Below, piece by piece: positions 52,436 to 60,801 of a DNA stretch of 64,000 nt. Each line of letters opens with the position of its first letter. Position 1 is the first letter of the stretch. The notes beneath the pieces are model-generated. The model ran no database searches. It was not told where the DNA came from and saw only the letters and a program-made list of their open reading frames with translations. The position numbers and the translations under genes were made by a program. The DNA is from Thiodiazotropha sp040506975 (GTDB lineage: Bacteria; Pseudomonadota; Gammaproteobacteria; Chromatiales; Chromatiaceae). The stretch is from contig OZ242974.1 in NCBI GenBank assembly GCA_965211775.1, positions 806,001 through 870,000 of the forward strand. The letters run 5' to 3'.

Positions 52436-54226
52436 CTAAAAGTGATAGGCCGATTCGATCTGGGGACGGGTGAGTATTCCCTGGATGCGCCAATAGTGAT
52501 CTCGGTCATACCATTCGATATAGAGCGCATCCGCCTGACTGTTGTCCAGCTTTTCAAGCGCCTCCTGCAGGGTTGCCTGCATCCGAAGCTGCGCAAGCTC
52601 ATAGCGAGTGGCGGGCAGAGAAAGCAGGTCGAACTCCTCCTCCTCTTGCTGTTCCAAAATGCGCAGCAGATCCACCGCCGGCATCAGCGCCATCTGATCC
52701 TGATCTCCTTTGATCAGTATCCACTCCGGATTATTATCGAGGATGATTCGTACCGTGTCGCGGGTCAATATCGGTTCCACCTGGACGAAGTTACGGTTCA
52801 TGAAACTGGCGGCGCCGATGCGCCGAAGGGATTGCATCACCGGATCGGTGTGGTAGTTGAGGCCCGTGGCCTCCAGCAGGGTGTGAAACATCGATGACTT
52901 TCCGAACAGCTCGCTGTTGACCAGGCTGGCAATGACGATCGCAAGCATTCCCGGCATGATGATTTCGGGGTTGTGGGTGAGTTCGATGATGGCTGTCAAC
53001 GCGGCCAATGGCGCCTGCAGGGCAGCGCCCATCACGGCGCCCATGCCAATCAATGCATAGACACCCGGGTCGGAGACTTGACCTTCAAACACCAGGCCGG
53101 GCAGGGGAGCGATTATCCCGCCCACCGCGGCACCGATAAACAGCGCGGGTCCGATCGTACCGCCAGGTATGCCTAACCCGATGCTGACGGCCGTCGCCAC
53201 GATCTTCATCACTGCCAGTATGACGATAAAGTAAAATCCCAACTCACCCAAGAGGAGCTGGTTGACCGTGTCATAACCGATCCCCATCACCTCGGGAACC
53301 GCAAGGGCTATTAGACCGATCAACACTCCTGCAGCTGCATTTCGCAGCCAAAAAGCCATGTTTTGGGTCTTGTCGGAAATAAACTGTATGAGACTGACAT
53401 AGGCCGCCGAGGCCGTACCGGCCACCAATCCCAGCAGTAAGATGAAAATCAATTCATGCAGGGAACCCAATTCAATGATGGCGATATCGAACACCCGTTG
53501 CCCTTCGAAAACGATCAGTGAGAGGCTGTTGGCGCTGACAGCGGCCAGCATGATCGGTATGAAACTGACCAGTGTGTATTCCATCATCACCACTTCCAAA
53601 GCGAAGATCACGCCCGCCAGAGGGGTGTCGAAGGAAGCGGAAATCGCGGCTGCGGTACCGCAACCGACCAGGGTGCGGATACTATTGTTCGGCAGGGAGA
53701 GGTATTGTCCCAGCAGAGATCCGCTGGCGGCGCCGAGAAAGACGTGGGGACCTTCGCGACCCACTGAATGGCCACTGATAATGGCGATGGCGGCACCGAA
53801 GAATTGCAGCATAAAGCCGCGCAAGGAGATATGTCCCTGGTGGTAGATCAAACGCTCCATCACCCTTGGGATACCCAGTACATGCAGGCCTTTTGCAAAT
53901 CGAAGAAAAATAAATCCGAGCATCAGGCCGCCGAGAATGGGCAGTAAAGATCGCATCAAGGGGTGCAGGGCTTCATAGTTCTCCACCCCGCCACCGGGAA
54001 GAATGGCGGCCTGACTCGATTCGACCAATAGCCGGAAGAGAATGATCACGATCCCCGTGACAAAGCCGCAGATCAATCCCAAAACGGATAGAATCAGCAG
54101 CGCATCGTGACGCGAGAGTTGCAGACGCAGTCGGTCTAACCAGTTAACAATCCCTGCAAGGGGCACAATCGGGATTCCTGTCTTATTGATGGTTTGTTCA
54201 GGTGGACTCAAGCTGTCCATCCTCAA
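52436..54226 (-). CDS. ClC-family chloride channel/antiporter with CBS tail
   Basis: Membrane protein of 596 aa with the ClC selectivity segments GHSVGREGPHVF (gating Glu158), LGIP at about 117-120 in place of GSGIP, and GIPGGTIGPALF. A CBS-like pair follows from about residue 450 (FVQVEPILTRDTVRIIL). ClC antiporters exchange chloride for protons; the Ser-to-Leu change in the first segment may alter anion preference. It is divergent from the methyltransferase gene. Confidence 0.9.
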   Translation of the reverse strand: MRMDSLSPPEQTINKTGIPIVPLAGIVNWLDRLRLQLSRHDALLILSVLGLICGFVTGIVIILFRLLVESSQAAILPGGGVENYEALHPLMRSLLPILGGLMLGFIFLRFAKGLHVLGIPRVMERLIYHQGHISLRGFMLQFFGAAIAIISGHSVGREGPHVFLGAASGSLLGQYLSLPNNSIRTLVGCGTAAAISASFDTPLAGVIFALEVVMMEYTLVSFIPIMLAAVSANSLSLIVFEGQRVFDIAIIELGSLHELIFILLLGLVAGTASAAYVSLIQFISDKTQNMAFWLRNAAAGVLIGLIALAVPEVMGIGYDTVNQLLLGELGFYFIVILAVMKIVATAVSIGLGIPGGTIGPALFIGAAVGGIIAPLPGLVFEGQVSDPGVYALIGMGAVMGAALQAPLAALTAIIELTHNPEIIMPGMLAIVIASLVNSELFGKSSMFHTLLEATGLNYHTDPVMQSLRRIGAASFMNRNFVQVEPILTRDTVRIILDNNPEWILIKGDQDQMALMPAVDLLRILEQQEEEEFDLLSLPATRYELAQLRMQATLQEALEKLDNSQADALYIEWYDRDHYWRIQGILTRPQIESAYHF

Positions 54227-54352
54227 CCGCCCGGTGTTATGCTGATGTCACCTGAAGGTCGTTTTCCTCAATCTCCCGATTTCGCATCTCCACGCAGACC
54301 GGCCTCATTCACTGTTCCCGTCAGTGCTGCGTGTGATGAGATTTGGGGGCCA

Positions 54353-54376
54353 ATTGCGTTGGTGTTAACCGGCCCC
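54353..54376 (-). repeat. Dispersed intergenic repeat, degenerate copy
   Basis: Minus strand GGGGCCGGTTAACACC followed by AACGCAAT. It retains the GGGCC-N-GTTAACAC core in the divergent region between the ClC and methyltransferase genes. Confidence 0.5.
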
Positions 54377-54452
54377 GGGTGTCTTCTCAGCTTTTGGTTG
54401 TCTAAGGATGGGTGTTTATCGTCCACAGTTAATATACTGGAGCAGTCGCGGT

Positions 54453-55181
54453 ATGTCAGCAAATCGAATGGTTCTGGATAATCAGGAAGCCTATCTTACG
54501 GGCACGGAAATGGAGCTGATGGAGCGGCTGTTGCCGCTCAACGATTGCCGGGTCCTGGAACTGGGCTGCGGCAGTGCCCGGATTACGCGCCGACTGGCCC
54601 AGGCTCATCCTGACTGCCATTTCATCGCGACCGAGGTCGATTCTGTTCAGCATGAAAAAAATCTGGGCAATGCAGCGGGCAATATCAGCTTTCGCCTGGA
54701 AGGGGCGCAATCGATCGGTGAACCCGATCAGAGCGTGGATGTTGTGCTGATGCTGAAATCGCTCCACCACGTGCCCGGGGCGTTCATGCCGCAGGCGATG
54801 AGCGAAGTGGCCAGGGTGCTCAAGCCTGGCGGCATCGCCTATTTTTCGGAACCGGTATATAAGGGTGAGTTCAATGCCCTGATGAGCCTGATCCATGATG
54901 AGAAGCATGTCAGAGAGCTCGCCTTCAAGACTATTCAGTCTCTTTCCGAGCGGGATGATATGGAGTTGCTTGGCCAGTATTTCCTGAATGTACCTGGCCT
55001 GTATGACTCCTGGGAAAGTTTTGAGTCACGTTTTCTTGATATCACTCACACCCGGTTAAAGTTAGACGAGCCACGCTACCGGCAGATAAAAAAGGCATTC
55101 ATGGAACATATGGGACCGCGGGGTGCCGAGTTTCTTAAACCGCACCGGATCGATCTCTTGCGTAAGCGGAATATTAGATAA
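54453..55181 (+). CDS. SAM-dependent methyltransferase (class I)
   Basis: A 242-aa protein with the SAM-binding motif VLELGCGSARITRRLAQ, acidic FIATEVD, and DVVLMLKSLHHVPG, a standard class I Rossmann fold close to methyltransferase type 11. ATG 54453 with GGAG ten bases upstream is taken as the start; 54408 has no ribosome-binding site. The substrate is unknown. It lies just before the feo operon but has its own end and promoter region between. Confidence 0.85.
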   Translation: MSANRMVLDNQEAYLTGTEMELMERLLPLNDCRVLELGCGSARITRRLAQAHPDCHFIATEVDSVQHEKNLGNAAGNISFRLEGAQSIGEPDQSVDVVLMLKSLHHVPGAFMPQAMSEVARVLKPGGIAYFSEPVYKGEFNALMSLIHDEKHVRELAFKTIQSLSERDDMELLGQYFLNVPGLYDSWESFESRFLDITHTRLKLDEPRYRQIKKAFMEHMGPRGAEFLKPHRIDLLRKRNIR

Positions 55182-55205
55182 TTGGGATATACTGTGATTT
55201 GCCGA

Positions 55206-55247
55206 TTGCAAGCGGGGCCAATCCCTGCTTTAATGAGAATCATTAAC
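55206..55247 (+). promoter_or_regulatory. feoABC promoter with Fur box
   Basis: TTGCAA (55206-55211), 17 bases, then TTTAAT (55229-55234). Overlapping the -10 is a Fur box, TAATGAGAATCATTA at 55231-55245, which matches the 19-bp Fur consensus at 15 positions. This points to iron-repressed transcription. Confidence 0.82.
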
Positions 55248-55273
55248 ATTTAAAAAGTATTATTGGATAGTTT

Positions 55274-55546
55274 GTGGTCCCCGACAGCTCCATTTCAGAG
55301 GAATTGATCTCCCTGGCCAGGCTGCCGATCGGGCGTCGAGCCAAGATCAAACGCATCATGGGAGGCAGACATCTGGTCCACAGACTGCTCAGTTTAGGAT
55401 TGAGAATGGGCTCTGAAATCGAGTTGATACAACGTCGTGGCGCCGGTGTGGTGGTGGCTAATCAGGGCGCCAGGGTGGCGCTCGGCGCGGGGGTTGCCGA
55501 AAAGCTGTTGATGCTGCCTCTCGAACAGCCTGAAGACAGGTCTTAG
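55274..55546 (+). CDS. feoA: Ferrous iron transport protein A
   Basis: A 90-aa SH3-like protein that supports FeoB. It has the LISLARLPIGRRAKIKRIMGG start, LLSLGLRMGSEIELIQR and a C-terminal RVALGAGVAEKLLML. GTG 55274 is the start. It is the first gene of the feoABC operon, with feoB 8 bases downstream, behind a Fur-controlled promoter. Confidence 0.92.
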   Translation: MVPDSSISEELISLARLPIGRRAKIKRIMGGRHLVHRLLSLGLRMGSEIELIQRRGAGVVVANQGARVALGAGVAEKLLMLPLEQPEDRS

Positions 55547-55554
55547 GTGCAGCC

Positions 55555-57912
55555 GTGGCCTGCCATGAAGAGAGCTCTCCGGAGTCTGTCCCCTCTCAAC
55601 ATCTGTTGACCATCGCCCTGGCGGGCAACCCCAATTGCGGCAAGACGGCCCTTTTCAACAGCCTGACGGGAATTCGCCAACGTACCGGGAACTGGCCGGG
55701 CGTGACGGTGGACAGAAAGGAGGGACGTTTCTCCATCGACAGTACCGAGGTCAATGTGGTCGACCTTCCCGGGATCTATTCGCTGGATGCCACATCCCTC
55801 GATGAGAAGGTGACCCGGGACTATCTACTCTCCGGTGATGCCGATCTCATCGTCAATATCGTCGATGCCTCCAATCTGGAGCGAAACCTCTATTTCTCAA
55901 TTCAGATGCTCGAGATGGGGGTACCCCTGCTGGTGGCCCTGAATATGATGGATGTCGCCCGCAAACGTGGCCTGGTTATCGATACTCAACGGCTTAGTCA
56001 GGATCTTGGATGTCCTGTGGTGCCCATAGTGGCGGTCAGTGGTGAGGGCATCACCAAGCTGAAGGCCTCGATTCAGGATCTGGCCGCCGGTGAGGTGAGC
56101 GGGGGTTTTGCCCTTGCCCAGGATGAGGTGGTGGAGCAGGCGATCATGGCGATGGAGCCTGCCCTGCAACAGTCTGAACAGTATCGCCACTCTGAGCGTC
56201 GTTGGCTGTTGTTGAAGATGTTGGAGGGTGATCGCTTCGCTTTGGATTTTGCCGATGAAGGTTTACTGAGCCAGGTCCACCACTGGCAAGAGGTGATCGA
56301 GGACCGTGTCGACGAGGACCCGGATATCCATATCGCCGATACCCGTTACGGTCACGCCCATGCCATTTCCCAGAATGTGACCCAACAGCATGGACGGGTA
56401 GAAAAGACGATCAGTGACCGCATCGATAAGGTGGTATTGAGCCGACTCTTCGGGATACCGGTCTTTCTGGCCGTGATGTACCTGATGTTCATGTTTGCAA
56501 TCAATATCGGCGGCGCGTTCATCGACCTCTTCGACGGCGTGGCGGGCGCCATCTTCGTCGACGGTTTGGGGCATCTGATGGCGTCGCTGGGTGTCCCGGA
56601 CTGGATGATCGTGCTGCTGGCCGACGGTGCCGGGGGAGGCATTCAGGTGGTGGCCACCTTTATACCGATCATCACCGCGCTTTATCTTTTTCTCTCAGTG
56701 GTGGAAGACTCCGGCTATATGGCCAGGGCCGCCTTTGTCATGGATCGTTTCATGCGTTCAATCGGGCTGCCGGGCAAGGCATTCGTGCCGATGATCGTCG
56801 GCTTCGGCTGCAATGTGCCGGCGGTAATGGCGACCCGTACCCTGGAGAGCGAGAGAGAGCGCAAGCTTGCCATCCTTATGAACCCGTTCATGTCCTGTGG
56901 CGCCAGGCTGCCGGTCTACGTGCTGTTTGCCGCGGCCTTCTTTCCGGCGAATGGACAGAACCTGGTCTTCAGCCTCTATCTCATCGGCATAGTGGTGGCG
57001 ATTCTCACCGGAATGGTCATGAAAAAGACCCTGCTCTCCGGTGAGAGCGCGGGTTTCATGATGGAGCTGCCCCACTATCATATGCCGACGGTAAGAGGCG
57101 TCATGTTACGGACCTGGGACAGGGTCAAGCTCTTCATCAAAGAGGCGGGGAAGGTGATCGTATTGATGGTGCTGGTGATCAACACCCTGAATTCGATCGG
57201 CACCGATGGCAGTTTCGGTAATGAGGATACCGAACACTCCGTGCTCAGCAGCATCAGTAAAGCAGTCACACCCCTGTTGGCGCCGATGGGCATACATCAG
57301 GAAAACTGGCCTGCCACTGTAGGCGTATTCACCGGTATTCTGGCCAAAGAGACGGTGGTCGGCACCCTTGATGCTCTCTATACCCATCTCGCCAACGAGG
57401 AAGCGGGTGTGGCGCAGGTTGATCCGCCTTTTGATTTCTGGCGGGCAGTCTCCGCTGCTGTAGGGACAGTGCCGGAAAACCTCCTCGGAGTGAAGGACCT
57501 GCTCACCGACCCTCTCGCCATGGATGTGGGCGATATCGGCAATGCGGAGGCGGCAGCCGAGGCGCAGGAGATCAATGTTGGGATATTTGGCGCCATGGCC
57601 GCACGCTTCGACGGTCAGGCCGGGGCCTTTGCCTACCTGCTGTTTATACTGCTCTATTCACCCTGTGTGGCCACCATTGGCGCCATTCGCCGTGAGGCGG
57701 GGCCGCGCTGGGCAGCATTTGTAGTGGCCTGGTCGACCGGCGTCGCCTTCATCAGTGCAAGCCTCTTCTACCAGCTGGCTACCTATGCCCGGCATCCGCA
57801 AAGCGCATTGGTCTGGATTCTCGGCCTGCTGGCGTTGTTGGCTGTGATTATCGGCGGTTTGAGGTACTGGTCGCAGCGTACGCAGCAGCTCATCTCCGAG
57901 GCGGGGGTTTGA
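55555..57912 (+). CDS. feoB: Ferrous iron transporter B
   Basis: GTP-gated inner-membrane Fe(II) importer, 785 aa. G1 is GNPNCGKT (residues 24-31), G3 DLPGIYSL and G4 NMMD. The membrane part has the two gate blocks with Cys: FVPMIVGFGCNVPAVMATR and FMSCGARLPVYVL. GTG 55555 is the start behind AGGTG. It is complete and sits between feoA and feoC. Confidence 0.96.
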   Translation: MACHEESSPESVPSQHLLTIALAGNPNCGKTALFNSLTGIRQRTGNWPGVTVDRKEGRFSIDSTEVNVVDLPGIYSLDATSLDEKVTRDYLLSGDADLIVNIVDASNLERNLYFSIQMLEMGVPLLVALNMMDVARKRGLVIDTQRLSQDLGCPVVPIVAVSGEGITKLKASIQDLAAGEVSGGFALAQDEVVEQAIMAMEPALQQSEQYRHSERRWLLLKMLEGDRFALDFADEGLLSQVHHWQEVIEDRVDEDPDIHIADTRYGHAHAISQNVTQQHGRVEKTISDRIDKVVLSRLFGIPVFLAVMYLMFMFAINIGGAFIDLFDGVAGAIFVDGLGHLMASLGVPDWMIVLLADGAGGGIQVVATFIPIITALYLFLSVVEDSGYMARAAFVMDRFMRSIGLPGKAFVPMIVGFGCNVPAVMATRTLESERERKLAILMNPFMSCGARLPVYVLFAAAFFPANGQNLVFSLYLIGIVVAILTGMVMKKTLLSGESAGFMMELPHYHMPTVRGVMLRTWDRVKLFIKEAGKVIVLMVLVINTLNSIGTDGSFGNEDTEHSVLSSISKAVTPLLAPMGIHQENWPATVGVFTGILAKETVVGTLDALYTHLANEEAGVAQVDPPFDFWRAVSAAVGTVPENLLGVKDLLTDPLAMDVGDIGNAEAAAEAQEINVGIFGAMAARFDGQAGAFAYLLFILLYSPCVATIGAIRREAGPRWAAFVVAWSTGVAFISASLFYQLATYARHPQSALVWILGLLALLAVIIGGLRYWSQRTQQLISEAGV

Positions 57913-57919
57913 TCCTGCG

Positions 57920-58156
57920 ATGATGCTCAGTACGATCAGGGACTACCTTTCAAGACGCGGTCAGGCAACCCTGGCTGAGATAGCGCTGCATGTGGACGCG
58001 GAACCCGAGGCGGTGCGGGGGATGCTGCAGCAATGGATACGCAAGGGGCGCGTCGAGCAGCGTAAAGTCGAAGCCGCCTGCGGAACCAGTTGTAATCGTT
58101 GCGATCCCTCTGAGATGGAACTCTATGTTTGGCTTAGCAAACAGAATCAATCGTAA
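57920..58156 (+). CDS. feoC: FeoC-like winged-helix regulator of FeoB
   Basis: A 78-aa protein with a winged-helix part (LAEIALHVDAEPEAVRGMLQQWIRKGRV) and three cysteines, CGTSCNRC (54, 58, 61), the candidate Fe-S ligands. FeoC modulates FeoB stability or activity. It begins 7 bases after feoB and ends the operon. Confidence 0.88.
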   Translation: MMLSTIRDYLSRRGQATLAEIALHVDAEPEAVRGMLQQWIRKGRVEQRKVEAACGTSCNRCDPSEMELYVWLSKQNQS

Positions 58157-58390
58157 GCAGGCACTGAACGAGTCATGGATGGCCGCTTGTCAGTCAAAAT
58201 CCTCAACCCCGCCGTTATCAATTTTGCTACCCCATCGATCGTGCATCAATCAATAAGCCTGACCAATGACGCAGGACGCATCAAATGTCATTGTCAGACG
58301 CTGCGTTAATGTCTTTCATGTTTTGCCAGGATTAGCCGCTATTCAATATGGGAGTCCTGATCGATGCCATTCCTGGCATTGTCGGAGCGC
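58157..58390. other. Intergenic region downstream of feoC
   Basis: About 230 bases without a convincing gene, terminator or operator. Short ORFs lack ribosome-binding sites. Confidence 0.35.
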
Positions 58391-58420
58391 GGAAACAGAA
58401 AATATATTTTTTCTGTTTCC
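58391..58420. promoter_or_regulatory. Perfect 12-bp inverted repeat upstream of the chemoreceptor gene
   Basis: GGAAACAGAAAA and TTTTCTGTTTCC flank TATATT. It could be an operator or a terminator-like hairpin for feoABC. It lies about 140 bases before the chemoreceptor start. Confidence 0.45.
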
Positions 58421-58558
58421 AATATTTTCAATTGCTTACGGCGATAAATGGCGGTGTGTCCTTGAGCCGTTGGAACATCCGAATTAATCAGGGGTTCCTC
58501 AGGACTATTTTTTTACTTAAATATTTTCGCTGACATGGAATGTGGTGTGGAGGTTCTA

Positions 58559-60169
58559 ATGAACGTCTGGATAGCCACGATAATTCAATCAATTCTGCGA
58601 GTATTCGGTCTTAAGTCTCTAGACAGGCAATACTTCGTATCATATATCTTGATTTTCGTCTTCGCGGCGATGACCGTAGTCTCTCTCTTCACCAGTCTTG
58701 GCTCTGATGCGACAGCAATCAATGTGGCTGGCAGACAACGTATGTTAAGTCAGAGGGTGGCGAAAGAGGCGTTGCTTGCTGCGCAATCCATCGAGTCCCG
58801 TGATACGGTGAATAACACCATAGCGCTATTCGAAAGCTCGCATCAGAATCTGCTTAATGGCGATCAAAATGCCGGTATAAAGGCTGTTGACGATCCTCTG
58901 GTCCGTGATCAGCTGAAAAATGTCGAGGGATTATGGAAAACCTATCGGAAATCGATCGACGCCTATCTTGAAAACCCTTCTGCTGAGGGCCTGAAAGCCA
59001 TCAGCATGCAATCTCCGGTGGTTCTGAAAGAGATGCACAAAGGTGTCAATATGATGGCCGCTGCAGCCAATGATGCGGTACGGAAGCAACAGATAATTAC
59101 GCTCATTATGGCTGGCGGAATCGTACTTTTAGTCTGGTTTGGGCGCATATTCGGTACTGCAATCCTGATGAAGGATATTGAGCAGTTGAAAGAGCGATTG
59201 ACGGCTGTTGCGAAAGGAGACTTTTCAAATCCGTTAACAGTCACCTACACCGATAATGAGATAGGTGAAACGTTTACCGCCTACAATACAATGCTCTCTC
59301 ACGTTGGAGAGATTGTAAACAGGGTGGAAGACACATCCAAACATGTTCAACTCGGTACAGAGAAGGTGGCACAGACACTGCAAAGTACCAATGAAGGGGT
59401 TCGCCTGCAGCACAGCGAATTAGAGCAGGCCTCCACAGCGATGGGTCAGATGGCATCCACCGTACAGGAAGTGGCCAGGAACGCCACCAAAGCAGCTGAT
59501 GCCGCCCGGAATGCGGATAAGGAGGCTGGCTCAGGACGGATGATTGTCGCCGAAACAATTTCAAGTATTGAAAACATGGCAAATCAGCTGGAAGAGACGT
59601 CTGATGTCATGAAAAAACTTGAGCAGGACAGTCAGGAAGTCGGTCAGGTGCTCGAAGTGATCACAGGTATTGCGGAACAGACAAACTTGCTTGCGTTGAA
59701 CGCTGCCATCGAAGCAGCACGAGCAGGGGAACAAGGTCGCGGTTTTGCCGTAGTTGCCGATGAAGTGAGAACCCTGGCAAAGCGAACACAGCAGTCTACC
59801 GAAGAGATACGCCAGATCATTGAGCGACTGCAGGGAGGTACCAGTGACGCTGTCAATGCCATGACCTCGAGCAGGGAAATCGCGCAAAACAGTGTTGACC
59901 AAAGTAGCGGGGCCGGTCAGGCATTGGACAAGATTGTGGAATCGGTATCCAGTATCAATGACATGAATGTTCATATAGCAACCGCCGCGCAACAGCAAAG
60001 CAGTGTGGCGGAAGAGATAACCCGAAGTATTGCCAACATCGCCACGGTTGCCGATTCGACGACACAGGCGGCAAGTGAGGCGGTCGATTGCACATCATCT
60101 ATTCAGCAATCAATGTATCAATTGAATGACTTGATAACGAGGTTCAAGGTCAATGGGAAAACCGGCTGA
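58559..60169 (+). CDS. Methyl-accepting chemotaxis protein with PilJ-type sensor
   Basis: Transmembrane chemoreceptor of 536 aa. The first TM helix is YFVSYILIFVFAAMTVVSLF. A PilJ/NIT-like helical sensor with NVAGRQRMLSQRVAKEALLA follows, then a second TM (IITLIMAGGIVLLVWFGRIF), HAMP, and a cytoplasmic signalling hairpin with EQTNLLALNAAIEAARAGEQGRGFAVVADEVR. GGAGG at 58549-58553 supports ATG 58559 over 58535. No che genes are nearby. The ligand may relate to nitrate/nitrite or type IV pili as in the PilJ family. Confidence 0.93.
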   Translation: MNVWIATIIQSILRVFGLKSLDRQYFVSYILIFVFAAMTVVSLFTSLGSDATAINVAGRQRMLSQRVAKEALLAAQSIESRDTVNNTIALFESSHQNLLNGDQNAGIKAVDDPLVRDQLKNVEGLWKTYRKSIDAYLENPSAEGLKAISMQSPVVLKEMHKGVNMMAAAANDAVRKQQIITLIMAGGIVLLVWFGRIFGTAILMKDIEQLKERLTAVAKGDFSNPLTVTYTDNEIGETFTAYNTMLSHVGEIVNRVEDTSKHVQLGTEKVAQTLQSTNEGVRLQHSELEQASTAMGQMASTVQEVARNATKAADAARNADKEAGSGRMIVAETISSIENMANQLEETSDVMKKLEQDSQEVGQVLEVITGIAEQTNLLALNAAIEAARAGEQGRGFAVVADEVRTLAKRTQQSTEEIRQIIERLQGGTSDAVNAMTSSREIAQNSVDQSSGAGQALDKIVESVSSINDMNVHIATAAQQQSSVAEEITRSIANIATVADSTTQAASEAVDCTSSIQQSMYQLNDLITRFKVNGKTG

Positions 60170-60212
60170 TTCCATCCTCATGGCCGGATCTCCTCATGGA
60201 TTGAGCTTAGGG

Positions 60213-60797
60213 CTATTTTTTCAGTTTGATGACCAGGCTGTTGATGCTGTTCTCCTTGGCGAGATGCCGATCTGCATTTAACCGGGTCTGAGAGTGATAG
60301 GGCCCGCTGCGGACACGGTGGTAAGTGTCACGGTTGTTGATGCTCACCTTCTGGATCTCCGCCTCGATACCGATCAGCGCGAGCTTCGCCTTGAGACGGT
60401 CCGCATCCTGGTGTTTTCTGAATGACCCCATCTGCAGAACATAACTGTATTGCGCTTGATCCGGAGCGGCGGATCTGTCACTGGGAGGTGTGGCTGGGGT
60501 GTCGTCATCCGGTGTCACGATCTCCTCATCGGGTATGACAACCTCCATTTCCGGCAGGATCGTGTAGAACTCGAATGTGGGTTTGGGTGTGTTGCGGGGC
60601 TCCTGTTTTGCGGCCTCGGGCCGTGGGGAGGGAACGCCGGGCACACCGTTTGAGGAGAGGCCGGGTCCCAGTTTCAACCAGGCGAGGCCCATTAGAAAGG
60701 CGCCGATGACGATACCGCCGAACATGTGGAACAGGCAGCTGCCGCTATGCTGGCGTTTCTTCTTTTTTTTATGAGCGCGATGCTTATAGTCAGCCAT
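60213..60797 (-). CDS. SPOR-domain inner-membrane protein
   Basis: A 194-aa protein with a basic N-terminus (HRAHKKKKKRQH), one TM helix (MFGGIVIGAFLMGLAWL), a Pro-rich periplasmic linker and a C-terminal SPOR domain (YSYVLQMGSFRKHQDADRLKAKL, YHRVRSGPYHSQTRLN) that binds denuded peptidoglycan at division sites. ATG 60797 is chosen over 60830. It lies 4 bases after argS, the FtsN-like arrangement common after argS. Confidence 0.9.
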   Translation of the reverse strand: MADYKHRAHKKKKKRQHSGSCLFHMFGGIVIGAFLMGLAWLKLGPGLSSNGVPGVPSPRPEAAKQEPRNTPKPTFEFYTILPEMEVVIPDEEIVTPDDDTPATPPSDRSAAPDQAQYSYVLQMGSFRKHQDADRLKAKLALIGIEAEIQKVSINNRDTYHRVRSGPYHSQTRLNADRHLAKENSINSLVIKLKK

Positions 60798-60801
60798 GCC
60801 G

